Of a DNA stretch of 64,000 nucleotides, positions 29,701 through 44,700 are shown one piece after another (position 1 is the first letter of the stretch; each line of letters begins with the position of its first letter). The notes under the pieces are model-generated. The model made no database searches. It worked only from the letters and a program-made list of their open reading frames with translations, and was not told the DNA's origin. Source of the DNA: Podocnemis expansa (lineage: Eukaryota > Chordata > Testudines > Podocnemididae); NCBI GenBank assembly GCA_007922195.1, contig ML681991.1, positions 44,285,423 through 44,349,422 on the forward strand, read 5' to 3'. Both the position numbers and the translations under genes were made by a program.

Positions 29701-32700
29701 TCCATGTGGGGCTAGAGCGTGAAAGACACAAACAACAGGGCTGATTGTGAGCTGGGGTGGCTTGGGGCTGTTTGACTTTTTCTTAAAGGTTTCTAGACTG
29801 GGACTTCACAGCAGTGCTTGGAGGGGGTTTTACATTTCTGAGCCAACAAATCAGCCTTTGTGTCCTCACCGAGACCTAGTTTTTAGCACTGAAAGTGCTG
29901 TAAATAATTTGGCCCCAGTGGGCTCCCTGCTGTATCCCAGTGCTGGGTGGGTGTGGTGAAGGGAGAGGGTCCCTGGCTCCTCTTTCACTGATTCTTAACC
30001 CTTTCACCTGCTCGTACTGCCCTGGGCACAGCCGTTTGGTCTCCATGACTTCTGCTGGCTTGGTGCTGGCTTTTCTTCTTTCTTGAGTCTGTGGGTCATG
30101 TGTTGCAGCCATATACGCTTCCTGTACCCATTAAACTACAGAGCCCCAGTCTGCCATGCCCCCTGCCGACACAGGGGATGGTTGTGGAGTGCTGACTGTT
30201 TGGGAGGGTCCTGCTGCCTCTGAGTAAACCCTTATCTGCTCTCCACCCAGCAGCCAGATGGTGGGAGTCTGTGGGGCGGTTTCTGTTGTCTTTGTGCTCA
30301 GATAGTGGGTCCCTGGGGGCTGGGAAGGAGCAGGGGAGACTGCCTGGGCTGTGCTATTGGGAATCTCATTTCCATTGGCTTTGTCACATCAGGGCCCATA
30401 ACGCATGGGGCTTATGAGGGTGGGGCTGGCCCCGGGGCACTGTGGGAGAGGGAGCGGAGCTTGGTGTTGAGGCCGTGTCTCAGGTGGAGGTTGGGGTGTT
30501 GTGATGAGTGCCTGTTGTGCTGTGTCTCTGCTTGAAGAGTGCAGGACAGTGATGGAGAAAGGTGCTAGGCTGAGGAGAAAAGCAAGGCACCCTCCTGCTT
30601 GGGAGTCTCCCCAAGACAGTTATTGTACTTGCATCTGGCAGAAGGCAGGGGGGAGGCTCCTGGAGGCCAAACAGGAGTCTGCATAGCGGTAAAGCTTGCC
30701 TTGCCAGCATGTCTCCGCCTTGAGTCAGGGGCTCTGGAGAGTTGCCACAGGGAATTTTTGTCTCTGTTGCTTTGGTATCTACAGGGGCTGCCGTGGAGGG
30801 GAGCATGCCCGGAGGAGTGGCCACTCAATGGCCATTAGGCAGGATGGACAAGGATGCAGCCTCATGCCCTGGGCTCCCTGGCTGCTGGCTGCCAGGGAAT
30901 GAGCGACAGGGGATGGATCACTGGGCAATTGACCGCTCTGTTCGTTCCCTCCGAAGCACCTGGCACTGGCCGCTGTCGGAAGACAGGGCGCTGGGTTAGA
31001 GGGACTGTTGGTCAGACCCACTGTGGCCATTCTTATGTGCCAGTGGTGGTGATGGTTTGTAGGATACTTGGGCAGGTGGCTTTGGGTTGGGATCCACTGA
31101 TCACCCAGGGCAGCAGCTTCCAGCCACTGCTGGCCTGGGTTTGAACTGGAAACTCAGTGCAAAGGGCTCTGTGTCCTGTTACCATCCCCTGAACAACGCT
31201 GTCTGCCCCACCATGTGTCTACCAGGACTCTTGGCTGACAGCTCTGGTGGTGATGGGCCGTGGCCTGTTGCAGTGAGGCCACGGGAAGGGTGTTATGAGG
31301 GAGCAGGCTGCATGTTTGCATTTGGCTTCTGCCGTGGGGTGCTGGCTACTGCCTACAGCTAACTGAGCAGTGTTCCCTGCTGAGTGGGAAATCCTAGCAA
31401 GACCTAAACCTCTGTGTGTCTGGGATCTTATTTGTCTCCACACAGCTATGTTGTTGGCTCCCCAGGCCAGCACTGAGCCAGGGTTTCCTTGTGTGACTTT
31501 ATATCTGCCCTTGAGAGCCAGGGCCTTCCACAGAAGTCCTGGTCTTCGAGCACAAGATAATCCGAAGAAGCAACTGAGAGTGAAGCAGGTAGTGGGGGCT
31601 GGAGCATTTGCTAAGTGTGCCAAGAAACTGAATGGCTTGGGCTTGATCTTGGGACAAGGAGGAGACTTTTCTAATGAGCTAATTCCTGTGAATCATAGAA
31701 CTAGAAGGGGCCATGAGAGGTCATCAAATCCAGTCCCCTGCACTCAAGGCAGGACCAAGTACCCTCTTAAACCATCCCTGACAGATGTTTGTCTAACTTG
31801 CTGTTAAACACTTCCAGCGATGGAATTCCACAACCTGCCAGGACAACTTATTCCTGTGGTTAATCACCCTGACAGTTAGGAATTTTTTCCTAATGCCCAA
31901 CCTTCTTTGCTGTAATATCAGTCCATTGAAGTGAGTGTTTGATTGCCGGTCCATGTGTTCACTGCCTTCGGCAGCAGTGGTGGTGGCATTTGGCTGGAGG
32001 AATTAATCTGGGGTTCCTCATCTCCACCTGCCCTCCTCCCCTCTGGTCTCATGTCTCCTCAAGGGAGAAGAGTTCTTTGGGGTTTCCAAGGAGTCACCCC
32101 TCTCCAGCCTGGGATCTGGGTTCAGCCTGCTTTAGAAATGGGGACCCACTGCAAATTTCAGATCTGAATCTCAGACACTCTGGAGCTTGGTGTCCGGATC
32201 CAGGGGTTTGACCTTTCAGTTGCTCTTTGCTGCTGTCGGTGGGGGGCCTGGGGCAGGTTGATGCATTTGTGGGCTGAAGGGTGCATTGCTGCTCCTGTCT
32301 CATGGAACCTGGAACCTCAGTCAAGTGATCCTAGAGGGTACTTTTCCATCAGAGGCCATGTTGCTTTGTGCACTATCTGCAAAGCAGCACCAAAGCCACT
32401 TTCTACAGAGTAGCAGCTCCTGGTGCTCTCTCCCCTGCCACCCATTACACGGCTGTTACACTGACCTCAGCAGCTCTATTGTCCAGACGAATGGAGCGGG
32501 GATGTCTCATGTGCCACAAGGTAACCTCTGACTTGACCTGGATCCCATTTGCCGGGGAGAGACTGCCATAACCCTTGTTATCTCTGCCTGAATTCTGCTG
32601 AGCCGGCGTTCAGTCTGTATTTTCACATCAGCTGGCTTCTTGCTATGTTCTCTGAACCCTCCTGCAGATGTTTCCTCTCCCTGACTGGGGTTTGAGAGCC

Positions 32701-35700
32701 AGGCATAAGCGAACAACTGACTCTGCCAGACCGACGTCCTGACTCTCAACGTGCCGAGAGATCATAGGCCAAATGAGGGCAAAGCACCAGAACAACAAGG
32801 CTGGCTGTGCGTGCTAGACAGGAGGTTTGCAGAGAGCAGGCTGAGGTGCTGATCCTGTAGTCACATCTGCCCGAGCTAGTCCATTACACATAATCACCTA
32901 GGGCTTTTGTTTCATTGCTGGTATTGTCCACCCCGAGACACCCAAATATGTAAGTTAGGCCTTGAAAAATCAGGAGATTGGCTTCCCAATAGTGTGATTT
33001 CATAAAAATAACACCTTTGAGGTCTTCGTATTTGGCTTCTGCTTTTTAAGTCTTTACAAAATCCCCTTTTCAAACCTTTCTTGGGGACCACCAAAGCTAG
33101 AAATGTGCTTAGCTGAGATTTTCCCAGGACTCCAGGAGCTGGGTCTTTAAGAAGCACCCTGAAGATTGCAAGACCCATGAAAGCTTTGTGAAGAGTTGGT
33201 GATACAGCAACTGCTTTGCACTACAGGTCTCTTTCTTAACCCATAGCTCCTATGGCTTTTCCCTCTCTTCATTCCTGGGCATCAGCTCTGGGAAACTTCA
33301 TTCATGTCAGATGCTTAAGGTAGAAACAGGCTGGTCCACAAGGGTGAGTGGTCTTGTTTAACCCCTGCCTGGCTGGTCCTGGCTGTGGCAGGCCCTTGGA
33401 GTGTTGATGTTGGCACTTCAGAGAGGACATGTCTGGGGTTGTATTTGCCTCATGTCCAGCAGTAAACCCAGTTAGCGGGCCTGTTTCCTCTTCCCTCTCC
33501 AGCCCTGTGGACTCGGCCTCCCTTGTAGTTTTTCCTCAATTCACTGTGGTTTTAACAGGCAGCAATTAGGATCTAGGAACAGGACAGGAGGTTTGGTGAT
33601 GTTGAGATCCTGCAGCTGACCCATCATCAGCTGCCTCTGCCCATGGCTGCCCACTTCTGTCCCTGTTCCCTCTGTTCATCTGGCACTAAGCTCCACAGAA
33701 ATTCCTCCTTTGAGCCCCTTGGTCCAGCACAGCCTCCCTGTGCCCCTCTGTCTCCTCACCTCTCTGTCCCTTTTTAGATTTCAGCTCCAGCCCTCTTTTT
33801 TTTCACTCTCACCTACATCGGCCTCTGCTAAGGCCAGTCTGTGGGTCGCTCAGCAGCAGGGAGTGTAGAAGCAGCAGTTTAATTCCTTGGAGTTGGGACC
33901 TAGCTCTTGCACAGTGCATCTGTGCACCAGCCATACAAGACTTGTGGTTTCTCCTGACATCTTGGCCTCAGTCTCTGTTGTGACTGGGTGGCGTGCTCTC
34001 TTGTGTGGGCCATACGGCCAGCTATGCACTTACTTTTGCCTGAAACTCGTCTCATAGAGTCCACTGATATTGCTCTTCACTTTCTGACCAGAACTGTTGT
34101 GTTGCATTGCTATGCTCCATGAAACAGCTGTCATGCTCCACGCCAGAGATGGCTGAACTTCAGTGGAGGTGAGGCAATCTGCTATATTTTAGAATCCATA
34201 AGGTTTCATAGGTTGCTGAGTTAGGTGGGATTACTGTGATCTCTGTGTCTAGTCCTGTTTGTGTGTGGGCTAGGGAAGGTCCTCAAAATCATTTCTAGTG
34301 CAGATCTTTTAGAAAAACATCCAGTTTTGATGTAAAAAATGCCAGGGCTGGAGAATCCACCACAACCTGCAGTATATTGTTCCAGTGTTTAATTGCTCTC
34401 ATTGTTAAAATGTACCCCTTACTTTGCCTAGTCTCAGCTTCAGGTTAAGCTGTCCTTTGCTAAACTGAAGAGTCCGTGGTTAAATGTTTGTTCCCTATGT
34501 TAGTATTTACAGATTGGAATCAACTCACACCTTCACCTTTTCTCTAAGCTGGCTAGGTAGAGCTCCCTAAATTGCTGTATGGCTTGATTTCTTATCCTTG
34601 GATCCTTCTCACAGCTCTTCCCTGATCCCTCTCCATATTGTTAACATCCTTCTTGAGCAGTGGGCGCCAGACCTGCCCCCAGGGTTCTAGCACTGGTCGC
34701 ACCAGCGTCAAACACAGAGCTAAAAATACCTCTCAGCTCCTACTGGAGATTCCCCTGGTTTGTGTATTTGTGACCAGCCTTACATCTTTTGGCCATAGTG
34801 TCCCATCAGGAGATTGCACTCAGACAATTGTCTGCCGTGACCCCCAAATCTCTTTTAGAGTTGATGCTGCCCAGGTCAGGGCCCCCACCCCATAAGTGTG
34901 GCCAGCATTCTTTGCTCCTAAATGCAGAGATTTTCACTGAGCTGTATTAAACTGCCTCCTGTTTGCTTGTGCCCTGGGCAGCTTGCTGGACTGCCTGGGT
35001 GAAATGACAGGCTGATGCTGTCAGCCAGCAAGCGAGCCATCTGTGCCATGAGGGGGCTGGCTTTGTTGGCATGAGCTGGATGAAGAGCTGGGTTCAAAGA
35101 GGAAGATGAAGTTCCTAGGTTGCCCCCACGTTTGTGACTAGCACTGCTGACTGGACTGTGCTGCTTTGCTGAGTCTGGCGTTTGAGGACTGCTGACGTGC
35201 TGTGCCATGGAAGCCGCGGAGCAATAAGAGTGGAAGCCCTGCTGATTCGGCTGCCCTGGCAGGCACTTTGAACTCAGGCCTGGGCCACAGTGAGACTTCC
35301 TCCAGCTTCCCAAAGGTCGTCCCCAGCTCTGCTGGAGAATGCAAACAGGGAGCAGCATGTCTGCTCCCATCTCAGTGCCCCTCCCTTCCCTCTCCTCTGT
35401 GTCCCATGGGCCCAGGGCAATTTCTCTGCACGTCTTTCCTGGTCTGCTGCTGTCTGTCTGCTCCCTGAATCCAGGAGCATCTGGTTGTCTCTGCCTCCCC
35501 AGCAGCTAATGTCTCTGCCTGGCTTGCAGACCTGGCCTTCATGGGCTGTTCTAGCCATTTTCTCTCCTGCTTTTAGCAGGACTTCACTAGAGTTTACTTG
35601 CCCATGCACACAGATTTGGCTGGGCTTTCAAAGGTGGTTTCTTTAAAAACAAGTATCGTGCCCTCCCAGCTCTGGCCATGCCCCGCAGCCCTGGCCACAG

Positions 35701-38700
35701 CTTCCCTGGGAGTCCAGTCCTGCCATCCTTGCAGCTCTGCTGGTGCTCCAGAGTCCTGATCTGCAGCGCCAGCTTCTGTCCCCAGTTTTGTCAACACTGC
35801 ATGTGTCCCTGCTTCACTTCTAGTCAGGGCCCAGCATGGCTGTGCTGTTGCACCTTATTCCTATCATACTCCCCCCCACACACACACACGCTGCCAGTCC
35901 TTGGTACCTCACAGCTCTGCCAGAGCAGCACGACCACCCCCAGTGCTTGAAAAGCATGAGTCAGACCCCCCGAGTCACAGGATTGGTTTGAAATTCATGA
36001 GATTTTTAAAAAGCCCCAATCCCATTTGCATTCAGCAGATTGGACGTTTGTGTCTGAGCCTTCAGGGTGCTCTCAAGTTAGATTTTTCACTCTCTTCTCT
36101 TCAGTGTTGGGGGATGCTAGACATTTCTGTTCTTTCTCAGAGGAAAACCCAGGGTTTCATCAAAGCACAGCACTCCAGAAGCTGGGGATTCTGAGTCAAA
36201 CACCCAGTATGGCTAGACTTTCAATAAAACCATGAGAGTTGGCAATGTCGTGGTGCACCTCAAACCTGACCCACAGCCATTTCTTCCCACCCCCCACTGT
36301 TCCTGTCCAATACAGCTCTACCAATGCCCCTCCAACCTGACCTGTGGCCCCCAGCTCCTGTTAGAGCCCTGGGCTCCCCCTACAGCTCTGCCAGTGTATC
36401 ACAGTGTATCACTGGAATTTGCCCCATCACTAATGTTCCCTGTAATTGTTCCTAGGCTGTGTGCACCAAAAAATTTCTTTGTGAGCACCAATATTAGCAC
36501 TATTGAATTTTTTTTTGTGCACACTTTATTTTGTTGTGTGTACGGGTTTCATGACCTGTGTAGGCGTGCACATGCACACAGCTTAGAGGGAACAGTGCCC
36601 ATCACCCCCTTTTTTGGAGCCTGGGTCCCTCTTGTGCAGTGTCTTCTAGCATGTGCTGAATTGCTTTGTGGTGCAGATGAATTTGTGGGGGTAAGGAAGA
36701 AGCTGGGGGAGAAGATGCATTGCTACACCCCCACGCATGCGCTCTTGAAAACAGGAAGGAAGCTACACGCAGCTGACTGCACTCTTTGAGTACAAAGCTG
36801 GTTCCACATCAGGCCTGGATGCTAACCGCAGTTGCCCGTATAGCAGGCCTGGCTGGGGTATGAGTTGTGATGTTTCTGGCAAAAGCCCTAGTGAGTGGAC
36901 AAGTGAAAAATGCTTGTGTTCCAACCACTTATTTCATTTGCCAAACCACAAGTGGTACAAGCAACAGCACCTTGATATAAACTGAATTTACACTATACCA
37001 GCTCACCTCTTCCAGGGTGGACATAGCTTCAGTGTTTATCTCTAAGGTGAAATGAGGCAAGGTGTCTCTTAAGCTGTGGAAGAATTCAAGGTCGGTTGAA
37101 AAACAAAGAGCTGAAAATCAAGGAAACTAGAGAAAAACAATTCCCCCCCCCCCCCCCCGAGTTTTAGCCTGTGTTTTCCAACTGTGTTTTGCAACTGGGG
37201 CTGGGTTTGGGTGGAGCGGAGCAGAGCAGTGTTGGTGGAGGAGACGTTTTGCGTTCAGAGCAGAAATGTCTTTAAACAAATAGAAGAGCAAGATACATGG
37301 TGATCTCTGCCTCATAAATGTATCTCCGGTCATGCTGGCATGGGGATTATTCTGTATTTCACACTAGCACAGTGCATGTCTCTGTCTCCCCCTCCTTCCT
37401 CTTATGGGCTGGCCCACAGAGGAAAATAAGAGTCTTCTACTACTATAGCCTAGGGGAGTTATTCCAGTAATTAAAGGGGTAACAGCACATTGTTTTGGCA
37501 CTGAAGGTCTCAGGTTCAAATCCTGCACCTAGTCTAAGCAAGGTCAGTTGCTCCTCCTGGAAATGCAGTGATTAATTGGCAGCCTGCTGGCTTCTTGAAA
37601 AGATAGTATTGTGCCGTCTTTTTAAGAATGCCATGTAATTTATGGGGGTCCTGTGAGATCTTACAGCCTGGGGCACATGCAAAGTGCAGAGCAAGGTCTG
37701 TGCAGCTGGCCACCGGCTTGGATTCCTCCTGGGTGATTGCTTATTGCAGAGGGTGCCCCATCAAGGGACCAGTAGTAGCCATGCTAGCTTGGGAGTCGGA
37801 AGCTGGGCACAGCAGGTAGAGAAAATCAGACATGGCTGGTTCAGGCTGTTTGTTCAGTGGATGGTGGTGCCGACTTCCCACGACCTGGGAGGTGCTAGAG
37901 ACGGTGTGCTTAGTGGAGGCAGGCCCCGTGAAGTGATACTGTGCAAACTTGATACCGCAGGACTAAAGTTGACAGGAGCCACAGTTATTTCCTGGTGTGA
38001 GCTGGTTAGGACCCCTGATTCAAGCTCCTGTAGGAGGAGAAACGTGATCCTGACCTGGGGGACTTCTCATGCCTGTCTTTCCTCTGATAGTCACTGCTGC
38101 AAGGAGCCAGGGTTGTTTGACTAGAAAAACATCTTGTCACTTAGCCGTGGGTTTGTCCGTTTGATCCAGACCAGAGCTGCTCTCTGATAAGGAAGCAGGA
38201 ACATCAGTGGATCAATATCTACTGAGGAAGAGCTGGGAATGTCTGTGCAAGCAGGCTGGCTGGGAGCTGGCTGACCACTGGCTGTGGATGTGCCATTGGA
38301 GCCCAGCAGGACAGCAGTGAGAATGGCTTGTTTCAGGGATATGGACTGTGGGGTTGTTGCAGGTCAGGACTTGGATGCTTGATGGGGCTAAGTGGGCCCC
38401 AGGATTGGACTCCTAGATACTGTGGGGCTGAAAACGAGGAGTTGCTGGCACTTGCAACATGAACTGTGGGGGAAAACCTGCATGCCAAGGTTCTTTCCCA
38501 GTGTGCTGTGCAATGGCAGCTGAGGGTGTCATTGCTTTGCCTTCAGTGGCGCGGGGCCTCCTTTGTCCCAGGATGAACCTGGCCCCAGTATGCTGCTTTG
38601 TGCAACGTTCTCTGGCTGAAGGGTCTCCAGAGCTTTGCGCACATGATCTGCAACCTGGCTTCATGATAGTTCCTTTTCCCCTCTTCTTACTGGTCCACCA

Positions 38701-41700
38701 AAAGCTGCACACTCCTGGACCCAGCTTAGCTACGGGGACGCGGAAGGCTGTTGGGACATGTTGCTGGCTGGTGGGCCAGTTGGGCATCAAAGCAATGGAG
38801 GGATTGTCCGGAATCAAGCTTCAGTGAGCCATTCTGTGGTGCATCTTTCCTGAAGTAGTGAGAAGAAGGCTGCTGCTTTCCAGCCTTCCCTGCTCTTCTG
38901 CAGAGCACATGGGTTGCTGGCAAGCTGGGTGCAGTAATTAGACAGGAAAGACAATATCCCCAGTCTGACTCGCTTGTTCCTCCAGCTGCTGCTCTCTCAG
39001 CAAGGCTTATCTGCAGCAGATTTTTGTCCTCTGTGTCTTTCCCCCAGAGACCCTCTGCTTTCCATTCCTTTTTGCTGGCCACCTGACCTCCAACACACTT
39101 GCAGCTGGTGGGGCATTCAAGTGTGTCTGGCTGGTGATGAGGCTCCAGCCCTCTCTACTGTAGAGATTCATCTCTTCTTGCTTCTTTTCTAGCCAGTGTC
39201 CCATTCCATTCCTGCAACTGTGGCATCAGTGGATCATGGCCAGGATAGCCCCAGGGGTCCTGAAGCTTCTGGAGACCACTGAGGAGCCAAACAAGCATCC
39301 CAAGATCCTGAGCTTAGGCAGTCCAGGTCCTTTCACAAAGCAGGACCCTGGTGGCAGGCAGGGAAGATGTTGGATTGCTGTGGGTTATGTTTGCAAAAGT
39401 TGGTCTTGTGGTGGCTAGTTCAGGCTGGTCCCATGTTTCCTAGTCACATAGGAACTGTTCCTTAATCTACTTTAATGCATGTACCGCAGGAGAAATCCCC
39501 TCCATCAAGGGCTGTTAACTTGTGACGGTGTGAGAGGGTTGTGCAGATGGGATGGGATGTCATTGGGGGAGCTACAAGAGTTAGATGGGCTCTAGGACTC
39601 GCCATGCGAGTGAACTGCTCTGGGTGTCTTGCTGGTTCCTTGGAGATCTTTTGGTGCAGTGAGTTTTGGGAGGCTTGCTCTCCACATGTGGTTCCTAGCT
39701 GGAGTTGCTGTATATATTGCTGGTGATTTGTGTGATCCATCTGATTTAGTGCTGAAGACCTCTGGGGGGAAGGGGCACTGTGAGGAGCCAAACCTGCAGA
39801 AGTTTGTGTTGCTTGGACCAGAGATGAAAGAATGTTCAGTCTAGTGGAAACCAAAGTCGAAGCTCATCTCCTGGTTACATTTGTGTGGATCCAGAATTGT
39901 TTCATTTACTTGTGTGAAGTTACTGTGGATTGACTCTCGCGTGAGGAAAAGTAGCACCTGGCTCTAACTTTGTAAACTTCTGGTCTGCCAGCTAGTTAAG
40001 CTTTTGGGACTCATTGCAGCAGGATATGTCTCCAGGGACAGGAACTCTTTTCAGCTACCATTTCTCCTTTTTTTCACATGTTACCAGGCTTTCGGTGCTG
40101 TTTGCACACTGGATGTTTGGCTTAAGCTCTTGTCTCTCTGGCCGAAGCCCTTTGCGTTTCCTTTTCTTTCTGTTTACTCTGCCTTCTCTCTCGGATGCAG
40201 ACTGGAATGAGCGTTGCTAATGTTATTCCTCAGCTGGCAAGCAGGGATCGCTATGGAGTTACACAAGGTGCAGCTTCTTCCCTGAGAGCTGGGTTCAAGG
40301 GGTGTGATGGCGACCCACTCCTAACTTTCCAGCATTGTGACCGGTGCATGGTCAGCTCTGCTCACAGAAGAGGTGGCAATAACATGGGCAGAAGGTGCAC
40401 CTTGAGGAGGACATGTAGCATCACCAGGGCTGCAGTGGGCATGTAAGGGACTGTCATGGATGCACTAGGGAGTCCTCTCCCAGGCAGAAGAGCAAGTCTT
40501 GCAGTATCCCTTAACCTTGGTCTGTGCTTTGCTCTGACAGGCCGTCACTTACTCATCAAATGTTGTGACTGAGGACATCTACACCAATGGCTCAGCCACA
40601 TTGGGTGACCCGGCTCCCATGAATGGCCGGGAGGTGCGGAAGATCCGGCTGGTCCAGTTTGAGAAGGTCAACGAGGAACCCATGGTGAGCTGCCGAGACT
40701 CTCTTAACCCATAAGATCCCAGGGGCCAGGGTGACCATTTCATACACAATGGGAGCGACAGTCCAGTCTGGTTCCCAGGTCTGTGGACTGATGGGGAGGG
40801 GAATCGGGATCTTGAATTTGTCAGATTTCAACCAGACAATTGCCTGTTCCACTGGGTGAACTTGCTGCCCTGGTCACTGCCTGCCCAACTGGGAACCTGG
40901 AAGGAGCCTCACAGGGCACAGTGGGACCGGGAGGAAGCTGGATCAAGTTTTGATTTATTCTTCCAAGAGGAAGTTAACCAGGCTGGAAATGAGCCAGGAG
41001 AGGACCAGAGGAGCAAGACAGACCATCTGGGATACTGGCCAGGAGAGAACTTGACCTGGAGAAGTGGGTGTCTCACCTTAGATGTGTAACAAAGTCACCG
41101 ATTTTCTTATTTTCCAGGGCATCACCTTGAAGTTAAATGAAAAGCAGAGCTGCATGGTGGCCAGGATTCTCCATGGAGGCATGATCCATAGACAAGGTAA
41201 CAGCAAATGGTGGGACTCTGAAGCCATCGTAGACTGGGACCTAGACACAAAATGGCTTCCTTTTAGTCTTTTCCTTCCATCTTCTTGCTGGGCGTGACAT
41301 GACAGTTTCTCTTTGAAGCTGGGCTGTTTCAGTGCAAAATAATTAAACAGCTCCATGGCACTGGTGAATTTTCCATTTTGGCATATGTCATTATCAGTGC
41401 CCTTCCTCCGCCTCTTGTGTCTCCTCCCTCTGCTCTTTACATGTGGCTGCTGTGTGAATGCTTTGGAGGGTTCAGGGCCTTCTCTGCTGGGCAGAGGAGA
41501 GTGGGGGCAAATGCAATCAATACGCTCACAGCTACAAACAGAAACAGAAAACATTTGTGTTCCTCTTGCTGATGGGTTCTTTGTAACTCCAAGTGGATCA
41601 GATCCCCAGATTTTGAAGGACACTTTCTTTTCCCTGCTAAAATGCACAAACAAGGCAGAATTTCTGCACAGATGTTCAGCAAGCAAAAAGAAGTTGCTAA

Positions 41701-44700
41701 AGTAGATGAACCTGCACCATTTTGGTTTTTATTCTGGTACCTGCAAACGATGCATGAGCCCACATGCAGAATAGGTGTCCTGCAGATTCAGAAGAAGAGC
41801 CCTTCCGTTTTCTTTGTAGGTCCACATAGAAAACAAGAGGCCGATCCTAATTGCACATGAGAATAAATCAAGAGCAACTCCAGTGATGTCATTAGAGTGT
41901 TGCTTATACCCTGTATCTGAGATCTGTAGCCAGCCATTATTGTCTGCCCAGACATCTCAAATGAGAACAATAAAGCATGTTTAGATCTGTGGCTCAGCAA
42001 CAAGGTTACCAGTCAACATTAGATCACATAGTGTTTAACACTGTGAATGCCACAAACATAAAATGCTTCTCCTGCAAGCTGAATGACAGAATGATGCAAG
42101 ATCAGAGGCTTGAATGACTAGCTTTAGTTTGTTCGAAATGGGCAACTGTGTTAGTCTAATTCATCCAAACAAACCAGGAGTCTGCTGGCACTTTTAAAAA
42201 CTAACAAATGTATTTATTGCATGAGCTTTCATGGGAGAAAATTGCATCTTTGAGAGTCTGACAAAGTGGGATTTTTCTTCCACAAAAGCTCATGTGATAA
42301 ATAAATGTGTTAGTCTTTAGAAGTGCCACAAGACTCCTTGTTTTTGGCTTTAGTTTTGATACTTTTACAAAAATAGAAGGGGGGAAAGGGTGTGTGTTTG
42401 GTGGGAGCGAAGCTGTGTTCCCCCATGTGTGTGTTTCACACACATGTGCACTAACATTCCCATGAAGAAACATGTGGAGCGAGCTAGTCCAGATGTAAAT
42501 GGAAAGAGATGCTCTCATCTTCCAGAGCAATGTCACCTGGGCTTGGTGAATGCAAAACTGTCAGAGTTCTTAGAACTTTGTGAGTGGGTGGGGGGCTGCT
42601 ATCCAGGATCTCTGGGATTGTGTTTTGCGTGCATGTGCATTTCATGGGTTCATTTCTCCATCACTGGCAGGATCCCTTCAAGTGGGTGATGAGATCATAG
42701 ACATCAACGGGCAAAGTGTGAGCAACCACTCAGTTGATCAGCTGCAGAAAATGCTGGTAGGTACTTTGAGGGGCTGTCCCCAGGGAGTGACCCAAGTGGC
42801 CATGTCCTGAGTTGGTTGCCTGATCTGATGTTTTTTCTTGCTAATATGCAAATCACAGCAGAGGTTGCAACCCCTCCTGCATTAAGAAGGACTCTTGTTC
42901 CTCTTTTGACTGGAGCAGACGTTAGCTGGCATCCTTGAAGGCCAGATCATGTCACCAGTGCAGGCCATCTCCTGGCAGGGCTGGGCAGGTGTAGGGCCCA
43001 CAGGAGCACTGGGCGGGGCTGGGGGTGCAGGGCCCACACTCGGGTTCAGGCACTTTCCAATTGCCCCATGAGAGCTAGGGTGAGGAGACTCAGTCGGTCT
43101 CTGATTTCATGCCACTAGGGCCATGCTGGTCCTATTCCCTAGAACAGAGGTTCTCAACCATTTGTGGGTTGTGACATACTTGGCAGCATATTGCTATTCT
43201 ACAGGACACATTAGTCCACTCCTTCCAGGCCAAATCCAGCCATCTCCCAGGTTCTCTGAAACACACTTACCGCTGTGTTGGGACATAATAATGTGTCCCA
43301 ACTCAGTGGTTGAGAACCAGTGCCCAAGAGGACCTGTTGGGGTGCCAGTGAGCAGCTGATCCTGCTCACAGATAGAGCTCATGGATCATTCTAACTGGTT
43401 TCAGCCTCTGATCTCATTGAGCCCCCACTGTCACATCAAGCTCTGAGCTGGTTCGGAAGCAGCAATATGGAGGATGGGAAGTTCTCAAGTAATGGGAGAA
43501 AAATTGATTCCTGGTGCTTTTTCAAATTGCTCATCTTTCCCCAGGCTCGTCTGTCACTGCCCCTCAGCCCCAAGCCTGTTCTGTGAATGGAGAGATGGAG
43601 TGAAGTTGATTCTCTCTCCTAGCTTATTCTGGGGATCACTTATAGCTATTCCTGGATCAAAATCCCGCTCTGTGTGACCATGGGGCCAGCACTTACTGGG
43701 TCCTAAACAGCACAAAAGCCTTTAGCTGCAGTGATTCTGACTCCAATGAGCTCCATCTGCACTGCACTTAATGACAGAGGCAGCTCCCTTCATACCACCT
43801 TAGCTCCAGGTTCCTAGCCCTCCGCAAATTTCCCAGAGCCTGCACACCCTGAGGTTAGTGCCACACTGGGCACCTTGGACTAGTCTCTGGCTTGATCCAG
43901 AAGCCATGTTTTCCAAATCTTCTGTCTTCCCCTTCCTTTGTCCAATAGAAAGAAGCCAAGGGGACGGTCTCAATAAAAGTCATCCCCAACCAGCAAAGCC
44001 GCCTGCCTGCGCTCCAGGTAGGTACTCTGAGGCCCTCGGGGTCAATTGCCTTTGAGCTCGTGGGAAGTCATAGGGGGTGTTGGGCTGTCCCCTTCCAAAC
44101 AGATGGGAGGGCTGCATGGAATCACACTGCCATGAGCCTGAAGTGAAGGGTGTGCTGGGCTGATCTGCTCCTGCTACATGAAGTAAACCTGTAGAGGGGA
44201 AGCAGGGCTGCTCTGCATATCCACAGGGCAAAAGCAAGCAGGGTTTACCCATTTGGAGGGTTTGGCTGCCCTGCCCATGAAGACGTGAATGTGGCACTGG
44301 TTGGCATACCTGTGTGTATTTGACTCTAGAAGGTACCAATAGCAGTGTAGATGTGGCAACACAGACTTGAGCCCCATAACCCGAGGACTAAACTATCAGG
44401 GAGCCTGGTTCATCTGGGGCTGCTAAGCCATGAGGACGCCTTTCCCACCACAGCAGCACTGTTATCATTAACTGTAGTAGCTAGGCCAATCTGTGCTACA
44501 ATATCACCTTTACTGGCAGGACAGACAGCCCCATATAACACTACCAAGCATGGTCCCACACAGTGTCTGTTTCCTGTCTTGCACAAGGGAGATAGTGATA
44601 TTCTCTGCCTGCGTTCAGGGCTTTGAGAAGGGGCTCGGAGCATGCTGAGGGCTGCTCCCCCCCTTTCATAATGTGGGAACAATTCCCATTGCCCTCAGTG

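Larger units (their letters stand above)
26784..40540 (+). other. MPP1: MPP1 intron 1 (13.8 kb)
   Basis: GTAGGA…CTCTGACAG. It holds a hAT remnant, three CR1 fragments, a short perfect hairpin, a tRNA-derived SINE, a further hAT copy and a 19-nt poly(C) run at 37142-37159. 28120-30880, 31930-34260, 35000-36420 and 37600-40530 show no recognised feature. A short (CA)n lies at 35877-35889. Confidence 0.8.
40685..43948 (+). other. MPP1: MPP1 introns 2, 3 and 4 (with exons 3 and 4 between)
   Basis: Introns 40685-41117, 41197-42670 and 42757-43948. Intron 3 holds a foldback repeat (42134-42348) and intron 4 a hAT element (43145-43322); nothing else recognised. Confidence 0.85.

Noticed and set aside
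37142..37160. Poly(C) run, possible i-motif or assembly gap filler
   Set aside because: Simple homopolymer in a large intron; nothing else around it supports a function.
37513..37523. Possible tRNA gene (B box GGTTCAAATCC)
   Set aside because: No cloverleaf can be closed and the A box is poor; better explained as a tRNA-derived SINE.
41078..41686. 202-codon minus-strand ORF overlapping MPP1 exon 3
   Set aside because: Antisense shadow of the real exon and intron; the exon is proved by the p55 reading frame.
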